From: Ligilactobacillus animalis KCTC 3501 = DSM 20602
Lineage (GTDB): Bacteria; Bacillota; Bacilli; Lactobacillales; Lactobacillaceae
Direction of reading: 5' to 3'
DNA: 38,686 bases
Assembly (NCBI RefSeq): GCF_001434535.1
Contig: NZ_AYYW01000026.1
Coordinates: 1-38,686, forward strand
Under the pieces are notes generated by a model that saw only the letters and a list, made by a program, of their open reading frames with translations, was not told where the DNA came from and made no database searches. This document shows, one piece after another, positions 15,615 to 23,406 of the stretch (positions are counted from its first letter, which is position 1; each line of letters begins with the position of its first letter). Both the position numbers and the translations under genes were made by a program.

Positions 15615-17385
15615 AGTGAAGAATATAAAAATAAATAGTGTGGTACTGTTGCTTTTTTTAGTGATCACAATAAGTATGATCTATCCATTGGCAGCCACAG
15701 GAAGAATTGCGGCTCAGGTTGATTGGTTGTTTCATGCGGCACGCGTAGAACAGATCTATCGCAATTTGAGCGAAGGTAGCTTATTTACTTATATAGCAAC
15801 TTCTACTTTTCAAAGTACCGGTGTCGGATCATTTTTATTTTATCCAGTGATCTTTATTTATCCTTGGGCTTGGTTGCGTTTTATTACGACACCAGTAGTC
15901 GCTTACTATGTTTGGGTAGGTTTGTTTATGTTTGTGACCTTCGTAATTAGCTACTTTTCTATGCTATCTTTTTCGAAGGGAAAATATCTTAGGAGTTTTA
16001 TCTTTGCGCTCCTCTACACATTAGCGCCATATAGGCTTTATCTAGGGCCAGCTAGTTTTGTTGTTGGTGAGTACATTGCAAGTACGTTTATTCCATTAGC
16101 ATTTTTAGGCTTTTACCATATTATCTGTGGCGACAAAAGAAAGTGGTACTGGTTGACTATAGGGATGACGCTACTAGCGTATAGTCATATGTTGAGCATT
16201 TTATTGATCAGTGAGATCTTTACAGTTTTATTGCTCGTAGCACTTTTTACAGGTAAGTTTGATCTTAAAAGATCGAAATATTTACTGATAAGCGCAATTG
16301 CTACAGTGATCCTAGCTTTACCAGTAATTATTCCGTTGCTTACAGATTATTTTGGAAAGGGAATAACGGCAACTTATCCCGGGGTAGGTATGATTCAAAA
16401 CTTAGGTGAGGTATTTACGACATCACTAAGTAATACCGCTACTAGTTCAAGTATCGGGATCGTTTTATTGCTAGTATTGCTCAGCGGATGGAGATGGATC
16501 AAACAAGATTCTTTGGAGTTGCCACTCTATATTTTGGCGATCTGCTTAACTTTGATATCAACAGCAATATTTCCCTGGAAATCTTTTAACGATTCTTTCC
16601 TAGCTTTACTCCAATTACCGTATCGTTATTTAATATATGTTGTTTTATTGACAGCTATTTTAGGCTCGAGAATAATTGTTGAGTTGTTAACAAAATATGA
16701 GGCATTAAAAACGAATTGGCGTAGAGCGATGACGGTACTGGCACTATTGTTAGTAAGTTTGATCAGTTATTATGGTTCGATCAGTAATTTATCAGATCGT
16801 TTGGCTAATACAGCCAAAAATAAAGAAACGATCATTAAGCCTTTAAAAGCTGACGAGCAAGCTATCTTATATGCAGGTATTTTGACGAATAAGAACTATC
16901 AAGCGCAATTTGATTATTGGGCGCAAACTGGTGAAGTTGATTATTTCCCGACCAAAACATTGAAGAAGAATCATTTTCTGGAATACATCATTATGGATTG
17001 GGATAAAGCTTATAGAACAAACAAAGATGTTTATAGTATCATATCTGGTGTTACCAGAATAAATGGACAAGAGATGCATATAAAGCCATATGCAAGTGCC
17101 AATGCGCTACAATATCAGGTAGAACTAGCTAGAAAGAGCAAGGTAGATCTGCCGGTAGTTCATTATGCGCATACAGTAGTGACAGTCGATGGCAAACCGG
17201 TCGCTTATCAAAATAGTAAACGAAATACAGTACAACTTGATTTGGAAAAAGGTAAACATACAGTTGTTGTTGGGTATGTGCCATCGAAGGTATTTTTTAT
17301 AGGAACCAAGATAGCTTTGATCGGATGGGGACTTTTACTCATTTGGATCATATGTCAAACTTGTTATTTTAAACGTAAGAACTAA
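15601..17385 (+). CDS. Polytopic GT-C-like membrane protein (PTPS-related / YfhO-like)
   Basis: 594 residues with about 12 helices. After helix 1 comes QVDWLFHAARVEQIYRNL, resembling the conserved acidic first loop of the 6-PTPS-related membrane family and other GT-C lipid-linked sugar transferases. The C-terminal 100 residues contain a small beta domain (VTVDGKPVAYQN, then GKHTVVVGYVPS) as in YfhO proteins, followed by a last helix. It overlaps the LTA-synthase-like gene (ATG 15601, or 15607, before TAA 15614), so the two are translationally coupled and probably act together on one glycan outside the membrane. The donor and acceptor are unknown. Confidence 0.7.
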   Translation: MGMNKVKNIKINSVVLLLFLVITISMIYPLAATGRIAAQVDWLFHAARVEQIYRNLSEGSLFTYIATSTFQSTGVGSFLFYPVIFIYPWAWLRFITTPVVAYYVWVGLFMFVTFVISYFSMLSFSKGKYLRSFIFALLYTLAPYRLYLGPASFVVGEYIASTFIPLAFLGFYHIICGDKRKWYWLTIGMTLLAYSHMLSILLISEIFTVLLLVALFTGKFDLKRSKYLLISAIATVILALPVIIPLLTDYFGKGITATYPGVGMIQNLGEVFTTSLSNTATSSSIGIVLLLVLLSGWRWIKQDSLELPLYILAICLTLISTAIFPWKSFNDSFLALLQLPYRYLIYVVLLTAILGSRIIVELLTKYEALKTNWRRAMTVLALLLVSLISYYGSISNLSDRLANTAKNKETIIKPLKADEQAILYAGILTNKNYQAQFDYWAQTGEVDYFPTKTLKKNHFLEYIIMDWDKAYRTNKDVYSIISGVTRINGQEMHIKPYASANALQYQVELARKSKVDLPVVHYAHTVVTVDGKPVAYQNSKRNTVQLDLEKGKHTVVVGYVPSKVFFIGTKIALIGWGLLLIWIICQTCYFKRKN

Positions 17386-17426
17386 ATAAGCACCGTTAGT
17401 TACTAGTAGCTAACGGTGCTTATTTT
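17384..17426. terminator. Bidirectional terminator between convergent genes
   Basis: AAATAAGCACCGTTAG pairs with CTAACGGTGCTTATTT around a short loop, with T-rich sequence on both strands. It serves the genes ending at 17385 (+) and 17437 (-). Confidence 0.9.
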
Positions 17427-17436
17427 TAACAAATTT

Positions 17437-18828
17437 CTAGTTTTTAGCTTTCTTATTGCGACTAAAGAAAACGGCGGTCAAGATGAGCAAGAAGACAGCC
17501 CCGACCGAAACTGATACACGGGTATCGGGATTGATGAACATGAAGATCATGATCACAACAAGTGAAATGATCGCAAAATAGTTTGAGAACGGATAAAGTG
17601 GCATCTTGAACGGATGATCCGTTAATTCGTGTGCATTTTGCCGTCTAAACCGCAATTCTGAGATCAAGATCACAAACCATGGCACCATCCCAGGTAAAAC
17701 ACTAGAACTATATACGACAACGAAGAGATTAGCCGTATTTTTGTTTAAGCTAGTCAAAATGATATTTAGGATAAACCCAAGCAAGATCCCACCTGAGATA
17801 GCTAAGATCGCGATATTTGGTACCACGTGCTTAGAGAGCTTGCTGAAGATCTTAGGAGCTTCATGGTCGATCGAAAGTTTAAAGAGCATCCGACTAGAAC
17901 TGTAGATCCCCGAGTTAGCCCCTGACATCGCAGCTGTTAAGACCACGAAGTTGATGATCCCGGCAGCTCCAGCGATCCCGACTTTAGAGAAAGTCTCAAC
18001 GAATGGAGAGCCGATCGCAGCTAGTTGATCCCATGGGTAGATCGTTACGATAACAAAGATCGCGCCGATATAGAAGATCAAGATGCGCCAAACGATCGAT
18101 TTAACGGCTGCGACGATCGCATGTTTAGGATTAGCTGCTTCACCAGCTGTGATCCCTAAAAGTTCGATCCCTTGATAGGAACCAACGATGATCGAAAGTG
18201 AGAACATGAAGCCTTTAAAACCACCAGGGAAAAAGCCACCGTGAGCCCATAAGTTAGACAAGCCTAGTGGTTGCCAGTTATTTCCAAAGCCAAGAAAGAT
18301 CACAGCTAGCCCCATGATGATCATCAAGATGATCGTGACGACTTTGATCAAGGCAAAGTAGAATTCTAAAGTCCCGTAAGCTTTGGCCGAGGCTAGGTTG
18401 GCCAAGGTCAGGGTGATCACGACGACTAGCCCGGATACCCAGTCTGGAAGATTAGGCCACCAGTAATTCAAATACTGCGTGACAGCGATGACTTCACTGA
18501 TCCCAACGACGATATATTGAAAGATGTTGCTCCATTTAGTTAAATAGCCAGCAAGTGGGTGGATATAATCGGTAGCGTAATCAGCAAAAGAACCAGTCCC
18601 AGGTTTGATGTAGATCATTTCACCTAGGGCACGCATGACCGCATATAAGACGATCCCAACAAAGGCATAAGCTAGCAAAACAGATGGACCTGTCCATTTG
18701 ATAGTGGAGGTCGAACCCATAAATAACCCGACCCCGATCGTTCCACCAAGAGCGATCATTTCCATCTGACCAGACGTGAGCGACCGATTTAAATGATTTT
18801 TTGGCTGCTCGTTTGAATCCTTACTCAT
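17437..18828 (-). CDS. Amino acid permease (APC superfamily, AAT type)
   Basis: 463 residues, 12 helices. The N-terminal family signature is clear: QMEMIALGGTIGVGLFMGS at about 21-39, where the broken helix 1 binds the substrate amino group and carboxylate. SYQGIELLGITAGEA (about 218-232) is the conserved helix 6 region. It imports an amino acid by proton symport. The start is ATG 18828 behind GGGGA. The closest types by eye carry D-alanine, D-serine or glycine, but the upstream leader peptide with nine threonines suggests threonine, perhaps with serine. Expression is probably set by attenuation (18857-19086). Confidence 0.9.
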   Translation of the reverse strand: MSKDSNEQPKNHLNRSLTSGQMEMIALGGTIGVGLFMGSTSTIKWTGPSVLLAYAFVGIVLYAVMRALGEMIYIKPGTGSFADYATDYIHPLAGYLTKWSNIFQYIVVGISEVIAVTQYLNYWWPNLPDWVSGLVVVITLTLANLASAKAYGTLEFYFALIKVVTIILMIIMGLAVIFLGFGNNWQPLGLSNLWAHGGFFPGGFKGFMFSLSIIVGSYQGIELLGITAGEAANPKHAIVAAVKSIVWRILIFYIGAIFVIVTIYPWDQLAAIGSPFVETFSKVGIAGAAGIINFVVLTAAMSGANSGIYSSSRMLFKLSIDHEAPKIFSKLSKHVVPNIAILAISGGILLGFILNIILTSLNKNTANLFVVVYSSSVLPGMVPWFVILISELRFRRQNAHELTDHPFKMPLYPFSNYFAIISLVVIMIFMFINPDTRVSVSVGAVFLLILTAVFFSRNKKAKN

Positions 18829-18856
18829 AAAAAATCCCCATTTCTTTGTCCTATGC

Positions 18857-18927
18857 AAAAAAGCTAACTAAAAAGCGGTATCGACGTAACATTTATTGTT
18901 AGGTGATATTGCTGATCAGTTAGCTTT
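18857..18927 (-). terminator. Attenuator-like terminator before the permease
   Basis: On the minus strand AAAGCTAACT (18927-18918) pairs with AGTTAGCTTT (18869-18860), followed by three more T, about 30 bases before the permease start. The intervening 48 bases hold a minor TAACA/TGTTA hairpin. An upstream segment, GTTGGGGCT (18963-18955), can pair instead with AGCTAAC of the terminator arm (two bulged G), giving a candidate antiterminator. Confidence 0.6.
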
Positions 18928-18967
18928 ATTAATCGACATTTTATTATCTCAAATAGCCCCAACCAGC

Positions 18968-19027
18968 CTACATAGTAGTGGTTGAGGTGGTGGTTGCTGT
19001 AGTTTGTGTATTAATACTGTAATTCAT
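18968..19027 (-). CDS. Threonine-rich leader peptide (19 aa)
   Basis: ATG 19027 to TAG 18968 encodes MNYSINTQTTATTTSTTTM, with nine threonines, eight of them in the last eleven residues. GGAGG stands 8 bases upstream, an excellent ribosome site. Its Thr codons overlap the segment CCTCAACC (18987-18980), which can pair with GGTTGGGG (18964-18957) just after the stop. This is the segment-1/segment-2 layout of classical amino acid attenuators such as thrL. The peptide itself probably has no function; ribosome stalling at scarce Thr-tRNA would allow read-through into the permease. Confidence 0.75.
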   Translation of the reverse strand: MNYSINTQTTATTTSTTTM

Positions 19028-19057
19028 GGTAACAACCTCCGTGAGCTTTATAAGGTT

Positions 19058-19086
19058 AGAATACCATTAAAGCTTTGATCGTGCAA
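19058..19086 (-). promoter_or_regulatory. Promoter of leader peptide and permease
   Basis: Minus strand: TTGCAC (19086-19081), 17-base spacer, TATTCT (19063-19058). Transcription begins about 20-25 bases before the leader-peptide ATG. Confidence 0.75.
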
Positions 19087-19174
19087 GGTAAAATTTTAAG
19101 TAGTTTGATAGGTGACTATAGTTATAGGATAGTTGAAGAATTTGTAATATAATATTCTTGACTATTGAGTATAA

Positions 19175-19190
19175 AGTTTCACGTGAAACA
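19175..19190. promoter_or_regulatory. parS: parS-like ParB (Spo0J) binding site
   Basis: AGTTTCACGTGAAACA matches the bacterial parS consensus TGTTTCACGTGAAACA at 15 of 16 positions and contains the perfect 14-bp palindrome GTTTCACGTGAAAC. It lies in the intergenic gap between the divergent permease leader and the acyltransferase gene. parS sites nucleate ParB for chromosome segregation and usually cluster around the replication origin. Confidence 0.75.
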
Positions 19191-19229
19191 CACAATACTT
19201 GATTTAAATACATAATTTTTGGAGGAAAT

Positions 19230-20282
19230 ATGAAGAAGAGAATTGATTGGATAGATATAGTTCGGGCAGTGGGCATGTTTCTGATCATTATGGGGCACAC
19301 ATTAGAAGTATATACCTACTCAATTGTGGGGAAATTGATTTTCGCTGTACATGTACCGGTGTTTTTTGTTTTGTCGGGATATCTCTATAAAGAGAAACCC
19401 TTTAAAAAAGTTTTTAAAGGGGGGAATGTAAATCTATTATTGCCATATTTGGCAACTTTGATCATTGTAGTTATTATTACAAGATTTAATTTTATTTTTC
19501 CCAACTGGATCTACGATTTAGATATGCGTAACTTTTGGGTGTCAGCTCTTTACGGTAGTGGGACAACATTGAATCCATTTTGGGATAAGTCGTTAACGAT
19601 CAATGCAATAGGTGCTATTTGGTTCTTACTGGCAATGTATTTTGGTAATATTATATTTGATCTTATTATAAAGAGTAGTCGTGGAAATTTATACATAGTT
19701 GGGATCATGGTGACGATCATAACATTTAGTGGTTTTTATTTGAGTGATACGGGCATCTTATTACCGTGGTCTCTTAATGCAGCATTGGCTAGCCAACTAT
19801 TTTATTATGGTGGTTATTTGATCAGAAGATTCGATCTGATCGGAAAATATGGTATGCTTGGATGCATTATAGGCGGTGTGTTGTGGATCATATCAGCACA
19901 AAGTGGCTTTTTATATCTCAACATCGCACATGCAGATTCACCGATCTTAGCAGTTTTAGGTGGTATTGGTGGTAGTCTTACTTTGATGTACTTGGCAAAG
20001 TTACTTTGTGAAACTAAAGTGAATTTGAAGGCTGTTAAATATTATGGACAGATGTCGTTGATCGTTTTATGTGTTCACCTGATAGATTTAAATTCATTTG
20101 CTATTTCAGGTAAGATCTATGGAACTTTAGCTCAAACAACGGGAAATCAAATTTTTGCGGTCAGCATGGAAATTTTGTATCGCTTCTTCTTAACTGTTGT
20201 AGGTATTATTATTATTCCAAAGTTACCAATAGTTCGTTCTTTTTACTTGAATCGGACATATCCTTTTTTCGTAAGAAAATAA
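19230..20282 (+). CDS. Membrane acyltransferase, acyltransferase-3 family
   Basis: 350 residues with about ten helices. The N terminus KRIDWIDIVRAVGMFLIIMGHT carries the conserved Arg and His of the acyltransferase-3 (PF01757) family, and HVPVFFVLSGYLYK (about 40-53) is the second family motif. Such proteins transfer acetyl or similar groups to polysaccharides at the membrane. GGAGG is 7 bases before ATG 19230. It is the first plus-strand gene of the polysaccharide region, so surface-glycan acylation is the likely role. The substrate is unknown. Confidence 0.85.
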   Translation: MKKRIDWIDIVRAVGMFLIIMGHTLEVYTYSIVGKLIFAVHVPVFFVLSGYLYKEKPFKKVFKGGNVNLLLPYLATLIIVVIITRFNFIFPNWIYDLDMRNFWVSALYGSGTTLNPFWDKSLTINAIGAIWFLLAMYFGNIIFDLIIKSSRGNLYIVGIMVTIITFSGFYLSDTGILLPWSLNAALASQLFYYGGYLIRRFDLIGKYGMLGCIIGGVLWIISAQSGFLYLNIAHADSPILAVLGGIGGSLTLMYLAKLLCETKVNLKAVKYYGQMSLIVLCVHLIDLNSFAISGKIYGTLAQTTGNQIFAVSMEILYRFFLTVVGIIIIPKLPIVRSFYLNRTYPFFVRK

Positions 20283-20637
20283 TATTTCGATATTTTTAAA
20301 TTGGTAGTCGATTTGAAGTTATTTTTTGCAATGATTACCATCACTATATTTTTTAATGCACGAACTAGAAATAGTGAAGTGTTATATGCACTGAGTTATA
20401 TATTGTTGCAATATATAATATCTTTAAGCGACTATTTCTTATGGAAGCGGATGTGTCGTAAAGTTGAGTGGGGAGGGAATCATGCTAAAATTATTTGATA
20501 ATACGTTGATGGTACTCTCCTTGGAAAAATAACAAAATAATATTACAATGAAATATCATGTAGTACATTTTAAATTAGGTGTTTTACTAAGTGGTATTTA
20601 GTACTTAACGAAAAAAGTACGATAGAGGGAGAAAATA
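20283..20637 (+). other. Intergenic region with promoter and short inverted repeat
   Basis: This 355-base AT-rich gap holds one weak TTG-started reading frame of 65 codons (20301-20498) with no ribosome site, which I do not accept as a gene. Near its end GTACTT/AAGTAC form a small inverted repeat (about 20600-20620) just before the ribosome site GAGGGAG of the next gene. Confidence 0.5.
20521..20549 (+). promoter_or_regulatory. Promoter of the DPM1-like glycosyltransferase gene
   Basis: TTGGAA (20521-20526), 17-base spacer, TACAAT (20544-20549), about 90 bases before the ATG. Confidence 0.6.
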
Positions 20638-21570
20638 ATGGCAAAAAAATTATCGATAATTGTACCCTGTTACTTTGAAGAAGAATCGGTACCGTTATTT
20701 TACGAAGCGGTCGAGAAAGTGAAAGATAAACTAGTAGACGTTGAATTAGAGTATTGGTTTGTAAATGACGGTTCAACGGATAATACTTTGAATGAAATGC
20801 AAAAATTACAAATTAAAGATCCAGAACATGTGCACTATGTTTCTTTTTCGCGCAATTTTGGTAAAGAAGCTGCGCTGTATTGTGGCTTGCGAGAGGCAAC
20901 TGGTGACTATGTAACTGTAATGGATGTTGATCTACAAGATCCACCTGATATGTTACCAGAGATGCTAAATATAATCGAAACTACTGATTATGATTGTGTA
21001 GGTACTAGACGAGTAGATCGTTCGGGTGAGCCACCAATTCGATCATTTTTTGCACGGATGTTTTATAAATTGATCAATAAGATCTCTGATACTGAGATCA
21101 TTGATGGTGCCCGGGATTTTCGTTTGATGACGCGTCAAATGGTCGATGCGATTCTTGAAATGAGCGAGTACAACCGCTTTTCGAAGGGGATCTTTAGCTG
21201 GGTCGGGTTCAAGACTAAATATTTAAATTACGAAAACCAAGAGCGTGTGGCTGGTAAAACTAGTTGGAATTTCTGGAGTTTATTTAAATATTCTATCGAT
21301 GGTATAGTGAACTTTTCGCAATTTCCTTTAGATATTGCGGCTTTTGTAGGTTTCATTTCCTCAGTGATCTCAGGGCTAGGTATTTTATTTATCATTGCGC
21401 GTTATTTGATCCAAGGTGATCCAACTAGTGGTTGGGCCTCAACGATCTGTATCATGCTTTTTATCGGTGGGATCCAACTGTTTTGTTTAGGGATCGTGGG
21501 TAAGTACATTGGTAAGATCTTTACCGAAGTCAAAGATCGCCCGGTTTATATCATCAAAGAAAAGAAATAA
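20638..21570 (+). CDS. DPM1/GtrB-like glycosyltransferase family 2
   Basis: 310 residues. The N-terminal GT-A domain (about 1-225) has LSIIVPCYFEEESVPLFYEAV, FVNDGSTDNT (about 42-51) and the metal site DVDLQDPPDM (about 96-105). Two helices near the C terminus anchor it in the membrane. Family members load a sugar from a nucleotide donor onto undecaprenyl phosphate for use outside the cell. The GtrA-like flippase gene follows, the usual partner, and the GT-C-like protein at 15601 could be the final transferase. The ribosome site GAGGGAG is good. A terminator follows directly. Confidence 0.92.
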   Translation: MAKKLSIIVPCYFEEESVPLFYEAVEKVKDKLVDVELEYWFVNDGSTDNTLNEMQKLQIKDPEHVHYVSFSRNFGKEAALYCGLREATGDYVTVMDVDLQDPPDMLPEMLNIIETTDYDCVGTRRVDRSGEPPIRSFFARMFYKLINKISDTEIIDGARDFRLMTRQMVDAILEMSEYNRFSKGIFSWVGFKTKYLNYENQERVAGKTSWNFWSLFKYSIDGIVNFSQFPLDIAAFVGFISSVISGLGILFIIARYLIQGDPTSGWASTICIMLFIGGIQLFCLGIVGKYIGKIFTEVKDRPVYIIKEKK

Positions 21571-21574
21571 TACT

Positions 21575-21601
21575 AAAAGCCCCCAATTTTTGGGGGTTTT
21601 T
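21575..21601 (+). terminator. Terminator after the DPM1-like gene
   Basis: CCCCCAA/TTGGGGG stem with a short T loop and a T5 tail. Confidence 0.9.
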
Positions 21602-21713
21602 AGTTGATATAGATTAGACTATTTAGAGCCGATAAAGTAAAATAACAGTATATAAATCACGTTAAGGACTGATAATTATCATTAACAAATTTAAAAATTT
21701 ATTCGATGCCACA

Positions 21714-22094
21714 ATGCTTAAATTTATCTTAGTAGGGATCGTCAATACGATTTTTGGAATGGGGATCATGTTTATTTTTTATAACTTTTTCCATTTCAGT
21801 TACTGGGTATCATCGGCCTCAAATTATATTTTTGGTAGTATTTTGAGTTACTTTTTGAACAAACATTTCACATTTCAAAATAAATCTAAGAGTTTGGCGA
21901 CCGTGATCAAGTTCACTGTAAATATCACTGTGTGCTATTTGATCGCGTATGGTGTCGCTAAACCACTAGCCATGTGGGTATTTAGTGGATTTGATACACA
22001 TGTGCAAAACAATGTAGCTATGTTGGCTGGATCAGTCTTTTTTGTAGGACTAAATTATCTAGGTCAAAGATTCTGGGCCTTTAAAGAAGAATAG
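21714..22094 (+). CDS. GtrA family membrane protein
   Basis: At least 126 residues with four helices. MLKFILVGIVNTIFGMGIMF, then SYFLNKHFTFQ (the conserved NR/KxFTF motif after helix 2) and NYLGQRFWAFK at the end are typical of GtrA, thought to flip undecaprenyl-phosphate-linked sugars. ATG 21714 lacks a ribosome site. The frame stays open upstream (INKFKNLFDATMLKF), and AAGGA at 21664-21668 is well placed for a rare ATT start at 21675 or 21681, so the protein may be 11-13 residues longer. It pairs with the DPM1-like gene although a terminator separates them. Confidence 0.85.
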   Translation: MLKFILVGIVNTIFGMGIMFIFYNFFHFSYWVSSASNYIFGSILSYFLNKHFTFQNKSKSLATVIKFTVNITVCYLIAYGVAKPLAMWVFSGFDTHVQNNVAMLAGSVFFVGLNYLGQRFWAFKEE

Positions 22095-22109
22095 TTAGGG
22101 GGCTGTCTG

Positions 22110-23264
22110 GTGCTTGAAAAATTAGCGTTAAACAAAAATAACCTGGGAAATCAGCTCTATATGTTCTGTTTCAGTCTATATCTGATCGTCAATTTTATGG
22201 CAGGAACGACACTTTCGCGGGCTCTAGGATTAGGTGCGATCGTTATTTTATTGCGGCTTTCACAATTGGCAGCATTCTTGGTTTTTTGTAAGATCATTAT
22301 TTTTGATCGACACAAGTTCAATACGATCCTAGCGATCTTAGTTGGAGCGTGTTTTTTATTTATTGTTTGTAAGCAGGCACATGAATTAGATCCGTTTTTT
22401 ATGTATTTATTTATCGTTGGCGCATATAGAATAGATTTTAAACAAATTTTAAATAAATATATTTTAGTTGTCCTATCAATGCTTTTGTTGGTTTATGCAG
22501 CAGCAGTTTTAGGGCTTGTTCCTAACAATATCATGTGGCGCGAAGGTGCAGGTGTAGTTAGAGCTGGGCTAGGGTTAGCGACGCCATCTGATCTAGCGGC
22601 GCATGTTTTCTATTTGATGCTTGCTTTTGCGCTGGTGCGGGATTTTATTTTTTCACGCCAAGAGATCGGGTTTATGGCTTTGATCGCAGTATTGATCTTT
22701 GCTATCACTAATAGTCGGTTGGATGCATTGCTAATGTTATTATTGCTTGTAACAATGTATTTTAGACGATATATTTTTAAGGCGGTAAAATATATTGGCT
22801 TTAAAGGGACAGCTCTACTAGTAGCATTGTATGCACTAAGTAATCTGTTATTGACTTATTTTTTTGATCCATACGATCCAGTTTTTGCTCGGCTAGATGC
22901 TTTGTTATCCCGTCGCTTATTGTTTGGAAATATGGCGTTTGAAAAGTATCCGATCCACTTGTTTGGGCAATATATCTATCAAAATGGTAACGGAGATCCG
23001 CGGGGCTTTGTAGTCTATTACTTTATCGATTCTGCCTATGTTCAAGCTTTGATGATGTTTGGAGTTATCTTTTTACTATTTATGCTTGGTTTACTAGCTT
23101 ATCTGCTTTATCGGGCATTCAAAACACGATACTATGGATTGGCGATCGCAGTTTTATTGATAGCTTTGAGTATGGCAGTTAATCATCATTTCTGGCATGT
23201 GTCTTATAATGTCAGTTTACTAGCTTTATTAGCGGTTTTACCTCCAGCATTCGATACCGAATAA
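22110..23264 (+). CDS. Wzy-like polysaccharide polymerase
   Basis: 384 residues, about ten to twelve helices, GTG start behind AGGGGG. It has the general form of a Wzy/O-antigen-polymerase protein: alternating helices and a large loop late in the protein (about 275-310, LFGQYIYQNGNGDPRGFVVYYFIDSAY). This loop and the segments GLGLATPSDLAAHVFY and AVNHHFWHVSYN closely resemble the protein at 28150-29328, so they are paralogues. It would join repeat units outside the membrane. It ends at a strong terminator. Confidence 0.75.
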   Translation: MLEKLALNKNNLGNQLYMFCFSLYLIVNFMAGTTLSRALGLGAIVILLRLSQLAAFLVFCKIIIFDRHKFNTILAILVGACFLFIVCKQAHELDPFFMYLFIVGAYRIDFKQILNKYILVVLSMLLLVYAAAVLGLVPNNIMWREGAGVVRAGLGLATPSDLAAHVFYLMLAFALVRDFIFSRQEIGFMALIAVLIFAITNSRLDALLMLLLLVTMYFRRYIFKAVKYIGFKGTALLVALYALSNLLLTYFFDPYDPVFARLDALLSRRLLFGNMAFEKYPIHLFGQYIYQNGNGDPRGFVVYYFIDSAYVQALMMFGVIFLLFMLGLLAYLLYRAFKTRYYGLAIAVLLIALSMAVNHHFWHVSYNVSLLALLAVLPPAFDTE

Positions 23265-23274
23265 GACTGAATTT

Positions 23275-23310
23275 CTTAGCCTACTTTGTAAGAAAGTAGG
23301 CTAAGTTTTT
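23275..23310 (+). terminator. Terminator after the first Wzy-like gene
   Basis: A perfect 13-bp stem, CTTAGCCTACTTT/AAAGTAGGCTAAG, 5-base loop and T5. Confidence 0.93.
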
Positions 23311-23319
23311 ATTCTGTGG

Positions 23320-23359
23320 TATAATGCAAAAGGAATTACCGTCATTGTGACGGCTTTTT
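23320..23359 (+). promoter_or_regulatory. glf promoter with a hairpin at the mRNA start
   Basis: A consensus TATAAT lies at 23320-23325. About 14 bases later CCGTCA/TGACGG (23339-23353, 3-base loop) is followed by CTTTTTGTTT, an intrinsic-terminator shape almost at the 5' end of the transcript. It could be an early attenuator or a stabilising 5' hairpin. Confidence 0.5.
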
Positions 23360-23406
23360 GTTTAATTAGACGAGATAAATCAGATATCTTTGGAGGAGTA
23401 CATATT

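Noticed and set aside
20301-20498. 65-codon reading frame with hydrophobic start
   Set aside because: TTG start, no ribosome site, no recognisable family, and composition like the surrounding AT-rich intergenic DNA.
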